A stretch of DNA of 64,000 nucleotides. Origin: Physcomitrium patens. Taxonomy: Eukaryota > Streptophyta > Bryopsida > Funariales > Funariaceae. Positions 39,201 through 49,763 of this stretch are shown here, one piece after another (within the stretch, counting starts at the first letter, position 1; each line of letters begins with the position of its first letter). Where the stretch lies: assembly GCF_000002425.4 (NCBI RefSeq), contig NC_037262.1, positions 11,073,243-11,137,242 of the forward strand, in the 5' to 3' direction. The position numbers and the translations under genes were made by a program. The notes beneath the pieces are model-generated. The model worked only from the letters and a program-made list of their open reading frames with translations. It was not told where the DNA came from and searched no databases.

Positions 39201-41712
39201 CCAGGTTCCTTGTCCTTGGCGGCGTGAAGTCAGCACCAAATTCATAACCGTCAGGAAGATTCAAAGTAATAGTGTTGATCGCTGCCATTACCTGCACTTG
39301 CGAGACATGTCAACAGGGAACAAACTCATCGACGAAGGCAATGACAATTTGTTGGATCAGGTTTTCGTTACAATCGAAATGACCTAAAAGTATTGATTTT
39401 CCAAAAAAATATTGAGAACGAAGGCAAGGCAAAACTCGAAGTAAATAACCCAACGCCTATCAGTACAATGACTCGAGTTCCAGGTCCCACCTCAAGAGAG
39501 TTTTCAAAAGGATTAACCACGCCAGGAGCCTCGAAAGGTAGGATGTTGTAAGGCTTGTAGTCCTCAACCTTTTTAGCCGTCTTCTCTAGGTCCTCTTTCA
39601 ACTGAAGAAACATTTAACATAAGCATCTGATATGAATCGCTCTCTCATACCCAGGGTTATATCTATACTTAAACGTTCTTTACAGGATTGCGATTTCCGA
39701 TTTAATTAAGCAAAAAAACTATCATAGAATTGAAGTAAAATTTGCAAGATTCGTAAGGGTAAGACACTTAGTCAACCACCAAAATTAATCAATCAACTAT
39801 ATCGCAATATTAAGACCTTGATCCTCTAAAGAGCAACTCAAACCAATGCCCTTCATGATCAATGCCAGTAAGAGATCCAGTAGGGGAATTGTTCAAATCA
39901 TTAATCTAGCAAAAGAAGCCCAGCTTACATCGGAATCAAATTCAACGTGACGCTGCATTTCTGGATTCTCCTTTATCAGGAAATCAAGCACCTCGTTCAG
40001 TATCTGACACGTGACATAAATTTTTCTTTTCATTTCCGTCCATTCTTCCGGACTGCATGACAAGACGTCAAAAGAGCATGTCATCTCCATAAGAAATCGA
40101 ATAAAGAAAATCATAAAATCATTGCAACACAGAAATTAGCAAGCTCATTGAATACTCTAAATGACCTACTTGATAATTTATACATCTCATCAAAAGATGA
40201 AAGCAACAATATAATCACTGACTCCTGGAATTGTCCAGGATTTCACTACACGCATATCTAACAGCAACAATACTGGATACTATCAGGAAAAACATGGAGA
40301 CAGGATAGAATAAGACGTACGATCTTTGAATGTATTGAGGCTGTCGCCGCAACCAATCCTCATCCTCAAGTTGGTCAAGATTTCTCTTTAAATGTTTGTA
40401 AAATTCTTCAATAATATATACATCTTGGCTACGATCTGTTTTCTCTCCACGAGTTTGCTGCAGCAAAAGTGAACGTAGTGTAGATGGAAACGTGAGCAAT
40501 CATTAGAGCTCAATATAATAGCACTTAATATCAACGAGATAAAGACCTCAAGCAAAATCTTTAAAATACACATTTTACCTTAATGATTGATAGCAAACCC
40601 GTCTTGAACTGCAAAACACCTCTGGATTCACTCCGTGGATCCAGGTTTTGTGATAGCGCATATGCATACTCGAATACTGACACACACCCACACACACAAA
40701 AAGAATTTTGTTAATCCACTGATCTTTGCATCATAATGAATGAAGAAGGAATTCATAGGAACAATCCTTATGTTTAGATATAAAATACTTCAGGACTTCT
40801 GACTACGATTCCTCCAATAAATGTTCTTGTAGACTTTATTAGTGTTTGGTAAAACACACCTTAATTAATCCAAAAAAATTAAAAACAAAACAAAACCAAA
40901 AACATGAAGAGGAAGCAGTGCATAATGAACCCATTATGTCGCAAATTACAGCATTCTACCAAGCGTAACTACTAATTTCTTCCTTAGAAATAACATAACA
41001 ATCCTATGCGATAATGGAGGTTAACGCAACTGCCGAATACTACTGGGAGTCGAATTTTCAACAAAAAGAGTAACGCTAACAAAGACGTGAGTGTTACACC
41101 CCTGCTAGTTACATATTCTAAACAACATAATAATTCACTCTTCAGATTGCAGCTCGTAGGAGGTAAGAAATGACATAAAATCCGATAACGAAACGTTGCA
41201 CAATCCTGATAATCGCTTGGGTCACACGTGATGACTCTACTCTTAAACAAGATATTTATTTAAGTACAATTCTACTTCAACAGTTACAACACTCTTTTCC
41301 ACAATTAATGTGACCGGAAAATGTAAATAAACATGTTCGACTTGTCCAATTGGAAAAAATCATGAAAAAATTGAACCAGCAGTCAACTGGAGAATCAAGC
41401 ACGAAATTTGTTTATATATATGTAACCATGTACAATTGCAACAAAGAGAGGCGAAGATTCAAGTTAACACATACAGATACGCGCCACTTGTGGATATGTC
41501 TGCTCCACATCACGAGCCGTTTGCAAGATGTCGTCGATATTTTTTTTCTGTTGCAGAATTTGAGGCACAACAGAAGTATCACCGTAGCCATCTCCATAAG
41601 ATTCATGCAATGTTCGCTCCTCCTCGGCCTCGATCGCAAGGCCAACTAGCCTCTCCCATTTCGCCAACACTGCCTTGCGAACAAGATGCGGCAACCTTGG
41701 CGGCATCGCCAT
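24292..41712 (-). CDS. GSL8/10-like: Callose synthase, GSL8/GSL10 (CalS10/CalS9) type
   Basis: Plasma-membrane 1,3-beta-glucan synthase using UDP-glucose. The model has 48 GT-AG exons and about 2007 aa. Exons 5'->3': 41712-41475, 40676-40579, 40457-40321, 40052-39929, 39601-39491, 39291-39163, 38931-38827, 38573-38479, 38096-37970, 37628-37494, 37173-37000, 36840-36664, 36311-36209, 35762-35639, 35428-35239, 35008-34956, 34620-34560, 34449-34368, 34194-34145, 33860-33774, 33460-about 33372, 33237-33124, 32936-32831, 32630-32464, 32047-31921, 31719-31571, 31449-31362, 31137-30977, 30762-30653, 30386-30183, 29947-29879, 29738-29543, 29176-29062, 28782-28663, 28492-28371, 28190-28107, 27856-27744, 27522-27470, 27350-27174, 27011-26964, 26776-26621, 26497-26384, 26122-26034, 25900-25742, 25636-25414, 25182-25132, 24904-24722, 24528-24292. 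Landmarks: NIDDILQTA and VLQFKTGL at the N-terminus, LLIWGEASNVRFLPEC, WRNYDDFNEYFW, an N-terminal membrane cluster (about 540-790), a large cytosolic loop (about 800-1560) with MHYGHPDVFDRIFHITRGG and SKAS, then a C-terminal membrane cluster and NQAFSRGLEIS. The NIDDILQ and VLQFKTGL motifs place it with GSL8/GSL10, which act in cytokinesis and plasmodesmata in Arabidopsis. The ends of exons 21 and 26 are uncertain. Confidence 0.93.
27578..27608. repeat. Short tandem repeat in a callose synthase intron
   Basis: Three copies of a 10-bp unit (AACAACGATT-like) lie in the intron between the exons at 27856-27744 and 27522-27470. It is well clear of the splice sites. Confidence 0.8.
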
Positions 41713-42500
41713 AGGTAACCAGATCTCTTGTCTCACATGTGACTAATTGATTTCACTGCACGCGACTATCCCTACGGATTCTAATTCTCCACGCTCAGTA
41801 ACCGACCATGCTCACTGTCCTGCACACACTCTCACACACTACTGCTTCTTTCGCATACCAATTCACCAAACTCTCCTGCACGGAGATGACTATGAACTGC
41901 ACTTAAGAGCTTTGCTGAATCCAAACAATATCTCAGACATTCGAGCACAGCACGCAAACCCTTCCTCCCTGACGCTCTCGCTACAACTCTAGCACAAGAA
42001 GAACTAAACCCAATAGGAGTACCCTGAAGCTTAACGCATCACAAGAGAAAACGAGTAAAATTATTTGTAAAGCAACTGCTAAGAAGTCGGCTACGGAATA
42101 TTGGCAGCGACGGTGGAAAACCAGGGAGGGGAAGGCGGGGCAAATGCGAGAGAGAGAGACAGACAGACAGACAGAGATGGGCGTGGTGAATCCGAAGAGC
42201 CTTCTTCGCCTTCTTCGCAGTCTTGACCAAGCGGGATTATGGGGGGTGAATGAGCGGCGAAAACACCTGAGCCCTTCTCCCCCGCCCTCTGACACGCTTC
42301 CCGCATCGTATCCCGCTTCGGATTTCGGGTCTAGGTTCGGTTGGTGGGCACGGGTGTAGGAATGGGCTGAGTCCAATCGAACCGGCGTCCGGACCGGCCG
42401 CTTCCTCTGTGTCTCGTCGACGTCAGCCTTTCTCTTTCGAATTTTGAAATAAGCGCCTCCGAGGAGGCTCCTCCACGTCATCGCCCTCGATAAATAATTG
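41713..42500 (-). promoter_or_regulatory. 5' leader and promoter of the callose synthase gene
   Basis: This GC-rich stretch upstream of the start codon contains GAGA/GACA repeats (about 42144-42178) that read as CT repeats on the coding strand, typical of plant 5' UTRs. A TTATTTAT motif on the minus strand at about 42491-42498 could act as a TATA element. An open frame of 166 codons (42481-41981, minus) starts about 770 bp upstream of the synthase ATG and stops before it. If it is in the mRNA it would be a long upstream ORF. Its composition suggests chance openness in GC-rich DNA. Confidence 0.45.
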
Positions 42501-42849
42501 ACTCACAAGCAGAGCGTCTGTCTAACAACGTTTTTTCTTTTCTTTTTTCATTTAAATCAGGTGTTCCATAAAAAAAGAAAATGAAAATGTAAAATTTATT
42601 TTTTTTATTTTATCTCAATTATTTTCAATGTGGTTTAAAAAGACTTTTGTGTCTAAAGGAATGAGATGTTCAAAATTTGTCTTAGAAACAATTCTTAATA
42701 CTCTTTAATAATACCCACATAAGGTATTTAGTGCATGCATGTAAATAGTTATTTTAAATTATTTTTTAATTAAAATTTAAATGTTAATTTATTGAAGTTA
42801 AATATAATAATTGAGTCCTAAATAATTTTCAAACTCTAATTTAAAAAAC

Positions 42850-42888
<39 letters not shown>

Positions 42889-43855
42889 ATCCTATTAATT
42901 AGTCTCCAAAAAAGTAATGATTTTTAATAATTAATTAAAATTTTAGAAACAAACTCCATTCCATGATGCGTAAATAATAACCTTTGATTTCTAATTAGTT
43001 ATTGAATTCTATTGACCTTCATTAATCAACAAAAGTAATTAACAAATGCCATATGATTGGAATGCTATGTGGCTATACATGATTGAGCAAGGCAAGTCCA
43101 CATAGCTCCCATGGGAAAGCAACTGCTCTATATTGGAGGGCGCTTGCAAAAATAAACTATATTTTTCCTTTAATAAACCACCTTTCATGATTACTAACCT
43201 CTAATAATTGATAATTTTTCTTGCAACAAAGAATGTTAATTAACAAGAAGAATAATATGTGTATTTATATACATATATATATATATATATATATGCACTC
43301 TACACACATCATAACACAATTATAGCTAATATAATAACAATAAAAAGTAATAGATTTAAATTATATTTTGATTCAATTTTCAGTTTTTATTAGCCATGCC
43401 ATTAAATCAATAACCAATACCTTATAAGATATTGAACAGATTTAGTTGCTTATGACATAATCAGCTAAAACATTTGAGTGGTTGTGTACAAAAATGACTT
43501 GTTGACTCTACTTAATTTCCTACTCCGGGATTCTTTTACTTTTCAATATTAATATATCTGGATATAATCATTTTAAGAAATAAATATTAAATACTACATA
43601 GAAAATTCAGGAGGGTATAAATCATTTTAAAATTGCTATACCGTAGAGTGTTTAAATGATAAAAAATTCTTAAAAATTCAAAAAAAATCTAGTTGTCTTT
43701 ATTTTTATTTTTTTCTTGTATATAAAATTTAAGTTTTCCGATAATAATGAATCTTATAAATATTCACATCTACTTTTGTAATGATTTTGTAACAAACTGT
43801 TGTCACTAGACATACATAGGATATTTTTTATTATTTGAAAACGTATTTGACATCA

Positions 43856-43895
<40 letters not shown>

Positions 43896-45680
43896 GTGTG
43901 TGTGTGTGTGTGTGTGCTTTTTAGGTTAAATCTTATTTTTTAAACCAAATCCATATATTTAATATATTCACAAGTAGAATACAAATTTATCAAACAAAAA
44001 TAGATCGGCTAATGTTAGCACTATGTTATTTTAACACTTTTCATAATTGTTGGAATGGTTTTGTATAAGTAATTATTATCAATGTGAGACAAGAGACACA
44101 TAAAAAAATTGATACTAATTTGCTATTCAGACAATATGTGTGATCTTTAAATCATTAGATAAAATCATGGAATCATCTGGAATATTGAGTAGTAGAATTA
44201 TCACATTACAAATTGCAATTAGGTTACAAAATCACATTACTTTAGCATATGATCTTAGACACAAATAAAGTCATATATATAGTCTTGAGCTAGCTAGCTT
44301 GTGATGTTGAAGAGTCAAAGATGTACATTATAATTAATAGAATTGAAGTGTTGACTAGGTACTAATTTAGCACATAAATTGTTGGTGTAGGTTTGATAAT
44401 GTTTGATAATTGTTATGATCCCTTGTAATATGTCAAAAACACAATAATATACTTATTTGCAACAAATATACTAACTTGTTGTTACTGTACAAACCACTAT
44501 ACTACATTATAAAACATATAACTTTAGTCTCCTGAATGGTAACACTGATAAATAGTTATTCTTGTTTAATTCTCATAGGGTTGCACATTTATTTTGTTTA
44601 ACTGACCTTAGTATTATAACAACCTCAATGGTATTATACCTACCAAATTACTTAAGATTTGTTGCAAAATCATGACTATGTCAATCCAAACTTCAAATTA
44701 TTTAATCAAAACCTATATTTTTTGCATCCACGATGTGTTTATATATTTTAGTAGCCATGTCTTTTTGTCAAAAACAAATTTATAATGGTTACTACAACCA
44801 TTTGTAACTGTTTTTTAAAATAAAATAAAAAACAAAACATCATGCAAATTAATAGATATAAATCTGAAACTGTAAAATGTTTGATATGGACAGATTTGAT
44901 TGTTTCCATTCAATGAGTTATCTAAATATTGGCAATCCGTAGCGTTCCAAAAAAACTGAAGTAGAAACTTGATTGATTTTTGTTTTGTTTCGTTTGATAT
45001 TTTTTGCTTATATTACGGATCACACAAATTTGGGACAACTACATCACTTTCACTATTTAAGGAAGCATATCTAATTACAATCAAAGTTAAATCGGAAACA
45101 ACTTGAAATCTTGCACCACATAGATTTATTACTTGCAACTATTGCACCTATAGTGTTCTCCAACAACAATTTATGCATCCATTTGGTTGAACTTCGGATT
45201 ACATTCATATAAGAATTGTTCTTCAACATTGAACCTCACATTATGCACTGAAATTTCTAATGCTGCAACAATGCATTCTCTACGAGATAACGTACTCAGC
45301 AGATTTTACCTCATACGCAAAGCTAGCAATGAAGAAAAGCGTAACTTCAGTTTATTATTTCAAAATTGATTTGCATGATAGAAGAGACACGAAGTTAGAG
45401 GTACTCTTCATTCCTTTTAACCAGTCAGTTTCTGTTTGCTTCTAATGAAGTCCTAATATTTGATGAATTGTTTGAGGAGATGTCTCTGATCATTGTGAGT
45501 GTGACAGAATCACAACTGTAAACATAATCAAAATACAAACATAACTGATGAGCGCGTTTGTGACGAGTCATCAACAACATTAACTATGTTACACATCTTC
45601 TCCTTCCGCTCAATTTTATCTTTAGAAAGGTAGGCTGAAGAGAGGAAGTATTCTTCTGTTTACATGACAAAAAGACCTCA
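42501..45680. other. AT-rich intergenic spacer
   Basis: I see no gene here. TA tracts lie at about 42854-42884 and 43271-43294, and a compound (TA)n(TG)n tract at 43859-43916. The remainder is AT-rich spacer with no recognisable protein or terminal repeats. Confidence 0.7.
43859..43916. repeat. Compound (TA)n(TG)n microsatellite
   Basis: About 30 bp of TA is followed, after a short TTT interruption, by about 12 TG units. The tract is read directly from the sequence. Confidence 0.95.
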
Positions 45681-45991
45681 TCAGTTGAACAAACCAACTA
45701 TTATCAGCTGTACAACGCGGCAATGAGTTGTACTGTGTATTTCAGAGTTTTGCACCTGGTTGGACACTCAATTGTGATGGAGCTTAATCGATTCAACATG
45801 CGATCTCATGTCACTTTTAAACATACCTCAAGAAATTCTGTAAGGAGAGATATAGTACCATCAAATTCTTTCAACATGTGATTGAAAATCGTAGCACTAA
45901 CATTTTGTAAGAGCACTCGCATCTCGTACTCGACATACAACAACTTCTTACGATGTTGGTCAGCTAAGACGGTCACATATCTACTTGCCTC
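45681..45991 (-). CDS. 3'-terminal exons of an unidentified gene
   Basis: I do not recognise this protein. Two exons read cleanly on the minus strand. Exon 45991-45827 encodes 55 aa and has a CAG acceptor and a GAG|GTATGT donor. Exon 45755-45681 encodes 24 aa, has a CAG acceptor and ends at TGA. Both are phase 0. The first exon looks like a charged helical or coiled-coil segment, with motifs such as ADQHRKKLLYVEYEM and FNHMLKEFDG. The second is short and ends hydrophobic. I could not fix the upstream exons between 46000 and 46800, where several short frames are open on the minus strand. It may be a lineage-specific gene or a decaying one. It lies tail-to-head behind the H2A gene on the same strand. 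Confidence 0.4.
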
Positions 45992-46804
45992 CTGACCGCT
46001 ACAGAACTAGCTACCACTTCGATCCACTCCGGCATCGAACCAACTAAATAAAGAGGGTTCTCCGCCTTCAGCCCACAGCGTAATTGGACAATGATGAACT
46101 CTACTCTTAGATCGGAACGTGAATCCACAGAGAGAACATATCGAAAATTTATCACCATGGAAAATGCAGTACCAAACGATGCCCGCTGAAACAGACACCA
46201 CACGTGGCGTATGTGACCTGAAAATGAAGTATACTTTCAAGGCCTAATTGATGTATTCTGTACGGTAACAGGATCCCCTCAGGAGGTGGCATGCACGCCA
46301 AAGCTGTAGTGACCATACCACCCCGCTGTTTGATAGAGGAAAGACATATCTCATGGTAACTCCTCTGTCACGAGGCAGGCCAAGTGTAGAGGTCCTTCGC
46401 CTGGGGTCCCAAAACGTGGAATTCGATTCAGATCTCCAATTCTGCGGCGAACTCTCCCAGGCGTCGTTACAGAGATCTGTGCACTCAAACAAGAATGAAC
46501 AAGCATAATAGGTCATGTTCTCGCTCTCGTAATCGACGATCTAAGTCAGTGAGTCATTTTACAACGACTTCGGCTTCATGGAGATCACGACTCATTAGAT
46601 CATTCCATGTTACTTCGCTAATTAGAAGTTTTTGCGTGACAAGATGCCACCAACACTCCCGGTGTTTGGACAGGAAGAGATGGAACCACATGCTACAGAC
46701 AAGAACAAATATTCCGCAAGGAGGTTGATATGTATGCAAATAATTGGTGGTGTTATGAAACACCATAGAAAAATCCCGGTCACCGCGGAATCAAATATTT
46801 AACC
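45992..46804. other. Unresolved coding-like stretch between the unidentified exons and H2A
   Basis: GC content is genic, and minus-strand frames at 46007-46240, 46244-46516 and 46554-46766 are open. One contains CSLCGFTF followed by HHC, which resembles half of a zinc finger. No splice model links these frames to the exons at 45681-45991 with confidence. Part of the stretch next to 46805 is presumably H2A 3' UTR. Confidence 0.35.
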
Positions 46805-47375
46805 CTACTCGGGTGAACCGGCCTTCCCGGGCTTTCCAGATGTCACACCAGTTTTCTTGGGCAACAAGACTGTATGGATATTGGGGAGCACGCCTCCATT
46901 AGCAATAGTAACTTGTCCAAGCAACCGACTAAGCTCCTCATCGTTCCGTACCGCTAGCTGAATGTGTCGGGGCACAATTCTGGTTTTTTTATTGTCTCTT
47001 GAGGCGTTTCCGGCAAGTTCAAGCACCTGGCCACGAAGAGGACAGTTAAAAACGAACAGACTATCCACCTAGACAGATTAAGGAAACAGCGACGGATTGA
47101 AATGTATATTCAACCACCCGAAACCACAACCGAAGCCAAATCAAATTACAGAGCCATCGAGGGATGGCAAAAGAGTGGAGAAATCAAGCGACAAGTACCT
47201 CAGCGGCCAAGTATTCAAGAACGGCGGCAAGATAGACAGGAGCACCAGCGCCAACCCTAGTGGCGTATTTGCCAGCCTTTAAAAAGCGGGCTATCCTCCC
47301 GACAGGAAACTGAAGACCAGCCTTGCTAGACCGAGAGACGGTCTTCTTTCCGGAGCTCTTCCCTCTTCCAGACAT
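46805..47375 (-). CDS. H2A: Histone H2A, canonical type, one intron
   Basis: The exons are 47375-47199 and 47026-46805 and encode 132 aa. The intron is phase 0 after Glu59 (GAG|GTACTT ... CCAG|GTG). The H2A fold is complete: a basic N-tail starting SGRGK, then [37 protein letters not shown], the acidic patch residues, [12 protein letters not shown] and TVLLPKK. The C-tail is short and ends GKAGSPE. It has no SQEF motif, so it is not H2A.X. It also lacks the SPKK-type extension of H2A.W and the signature residues of H2A.Z. It packages DNA as the H2A-H2B dimer in nucleosomes. The intron at this site is common in plant H2A genes. Expression is probably linked to S phase, given the promoter elements noted separately. 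Confidence 0.96.
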
Positions 47376-47512
47376 AGTTAATGAGAAATAAACGAAAACT
47401 CTACAACAGAAGGAAATAAGAGAGCGGCAAGAGGCTGCAACAACGCACAATTGAAAACAAGCAGAACGTTCGCGTAGAGTCACAACAATACCGATACAAA
47501 ATGTGCAGGGGC

Positions 47513-47567
47513 TTTATATGCTGTACTCCTACTAGAGGAGCCAATCAAATGCAATCTTGCGGATCGA
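47513..47567 (-). promoter_or_regulatory. H2A promoter: TATA box, octamer-like element, CCAAT
   Basis: Read on the minus strand, a TATA box (ATATAAAG, about 47512-47519) lies about 140 bp upstream of the H2A ATG. Farther upstream is GATCCGCA (complement of TGCGGATC, about 47558-47565), one base off the plant histone octamer CGCGGATC. A plus-strand CCAAT lies just beyond at 47541-47545. The arrangement fits a replication-dependent histone promoter. The elements are seen directly and their activity is inferred. Confidence 0.6.
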
Positions 47568-49250
47568 CTCTTGCTCGATCTCGTCCGTGGAATCGACTAG
47601 GCAGGAGCATCCGAGGGTGGATTTTGATTTTTCAGTCCCTCCGAAGGAACCCTGAAGTTGGCGGGAAATCCTTGCTTCAAACCCTCGAAATATGCGCCGT
47701 CCGATCTTCATCTCAAGACGGTGGAACTGGCGGGTTTCTGGTGCCCAAATTTAGGGTTGCCCGGGAACTCGTATTGGGGGCGAGTCATCAGCCTACATTT
47801 TCTTTGAAGGTCTCTGGTCCTTTTGCTTGCCACAACGTTAACATCTCCTCGACTTTTGCTTTATCTCTTGGAACCTTTCCAAACGGTTTTTGAGTTTTTG
47901 ATGTTTTCCAAAAAATGTTATACTACATACATAATACTAATCATTATAATAATCATGATACTTGGTTGTTTGCATGAAAACATGGTGATTGCGTTTATTT
48001 CAGCAATGTTTCATTTTTCTTTTTGATGCAATGGAAATGGTGTTTGCAATTGTTTGGATTAAATTACAATTACATTCATATGTCTTGGTTATGGTAAAAT
48101 ATCGCCATCTATGTACATGTTGAGCTTGAGATTACTTCCAAGATGCATGTGGGTTGTGACTCCAGCAATTGTTGTGTGCTTGGTGTAGAGGGCATTTAGT
48201 TGATTTTGCCATGAGGTATTAAATAAACAAAGAACCAATTTTAATTATAATATTGACTTTGAATATCATATGGTTTGCATGTCATGTATTTGAATTAAAA
48301 CTTGTTGAACATAGCACTGTTAAATAATTGAGAAGGTCATGGTAAAAACCATGATTTTGATTTTATTTATTTATTTATTTATTTTAATTTCTGGGGTGAA
48401 GTAATAATTTGTTTGATCAAAACCATATTTTTCATTAATGAATTACACATATATGTAATATCAGAATTCAAATCATGAAAAAGTAAAATGGAAATTTTGC
48501 ATATTGTTTAAATTTTAAGAATGACATGTTCATGCAAACCCCGTTCCATGTAGCACAACTTAAAGAATAAGATTAACAAGATAAGTACACTTTTAATATT
48601 TAAATTAAAATATGCTGGAATACAAGATCAAATTTTCACTATTCTATTTGCATTTGTGTATTTGAATTCCATAGCAAAATCACACTAGCTTACCAGTGAA
48701 GAATTCTTGTTGCTTTGATATATATATATATATATATACATTTATATAGTTTAAACTAAACATAGAACACTACAACACAAAGTTTTTACAATTTTTTATA
48801 CTAATAAGCATTTTTTATACATGCTATAATAAAACAATTTCAAATACAAAACTTCATTTATTAATTTATTGTAAACATATATAAGACATTTTAAATTTTA
48901 TACAAGTAGATTTAAAGCGGTTTAAAGAATAAAAATGAGAACTTAAAAAAAAAAATACCAATGTATTCAACACGAAATGCTACTGTAGTTTATTTCACCT
49001 TTAGTTTAATTTTATGCAGTTCATGAAATTTCATGGTTAATATTGTTACAAACACAACTGATTTTGATTATGTGTTTAAAACACACTATTGGTGAAAATT
49101 CATCACAGCAATCAGACATTTATTTGAAAAGCTATGGTTCAATAAAATAAAATAAAAAACAAACTAATAACTAAAATTTTGGTATTAAAGCCGAGACCAT
49201 TAACTTTGGCAGACCTAAATGAAAGGTCCATAGCTACAGTCATTCGTTTG
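47568..49250. other. Intergenic: distal H2A flank and AT-rich spacer
   Basis: The part at 47568-47890 is GC-richer upstream flank of H2A. An open plus-strand frame of 130 codons there has no recognisable domain. From 47.9 to 49.2 kb the DNA is AT-rich with a TA tract near 48718-48737. I see no gene. Confidence 0.65.
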
Positions 49251-49268
49251 TAGACGATTTCGCCAGGC

Positions 49269-49406
49269 TGACGTGGCGTCCCCCTAAACAAGCGCAGTGC
49301 CCGCCATGCTGACGTGGAAATTCTGCTTTGCCCAATCAGTGCACTGCAATCTATTTGTAGACAGAACGATATTTAATTAGGAAAATAGATGAACGTCTAT
49401 ATATAT
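49269..49406 (+). promoter_or_regulatory. Histone-type promoter remnant: two hexamers, CCAAT, TATA
   Basis: Two copies of CTGACGTGG lie at about 49268 and 49309. Both contain TGACGT, the complement of the plant histone hexamer ACGTCA. CCAAT follows at 49332-49336 and a TATATATA element at about 49398-49406. They precede the degenerate H2A exon by about 190 bp. The ACGT cores could also bind bZIP factors unrelated to histone control. Confidence 0.5.
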
Positions 49407-49591
49407 TCAGAGACTGAAGAATGAACGTGAAATATTCCCGGATGGAACCTCTAGATTCGCAGGGGTTTGCTTCGTTGTTGAAGACATTTCGAGAGCTTCC
49501 GGGGACGTGAGAATTTGCGCCGTTGTGCTGTCTCTCTGCATTATTATCTACTTGCCCCAATCGTTGTTGCGGTGATTGTCACAGTCCCTCT

Positions 49592-49763
49592 ATGAGGAGA
49601 TTCGGAGGCTCTCAGAAAATGATGCATTGTCCAGATATAGCGCGGGCGAGCTGCAATCTCCCATTGCAACGATTGCTCTTTCTGTGGGGGCTGGCAAATT
49701 TTAAACAAGAGCTGGTGCTGGAGTGTGCATCTTGCTAATGTGCTCGAGTACCTGGCTGCATAG
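49592..49763 (+). pseudogene. Degenerate histone H2A exon 1
   Basis: This plus-strand stretch aligns codon by codon with exon 1 of the intact H2A gene. The opening ATG (49592) is followed by a one-base deletion. The frame then gives LSRYSAGELQSPIATIA (intact: [17 protein letters not shown]) and GAGKF (intact: KAGKY). Next comes a TAA where the intact gene has Ala, then TRAGAG (intact: TRVGAG). A second frame shift leads to LANVLEYLAA (intact: [10 protein letters not shown]). It ends at TAG|GTGAAA, exactly where the intact exon ends GAG|GTACTT. Keeping the intron boundary and upstream promoter motifs points to a DNA-level duplication, not a processed copy. I could not find exon 2 downstream. 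It cannot encode H2A. Confidence 0.78.

Noticed and set aside
41981..42481. 166-codon open frame upstream of the callose synthase start
   Set aside because: It is Arg/Ser-rich and of GC-driven composition, with no domain. It is most simply 5' leader DNA and is mentioned there only as a possible upstream ORF.
46067..46140. FYVE-like zinc motif (CxxC ... HHC) on the minus strand
   Set aside because: The second half of a FYVE finger is missing in frame. Switching frames to find it would require an unsupported shift.
47501..47893. 130-codon plus-strand open frame upstream of H2A
   Set aside because: It covers the H2A promoter elements and has no domain or splice context.
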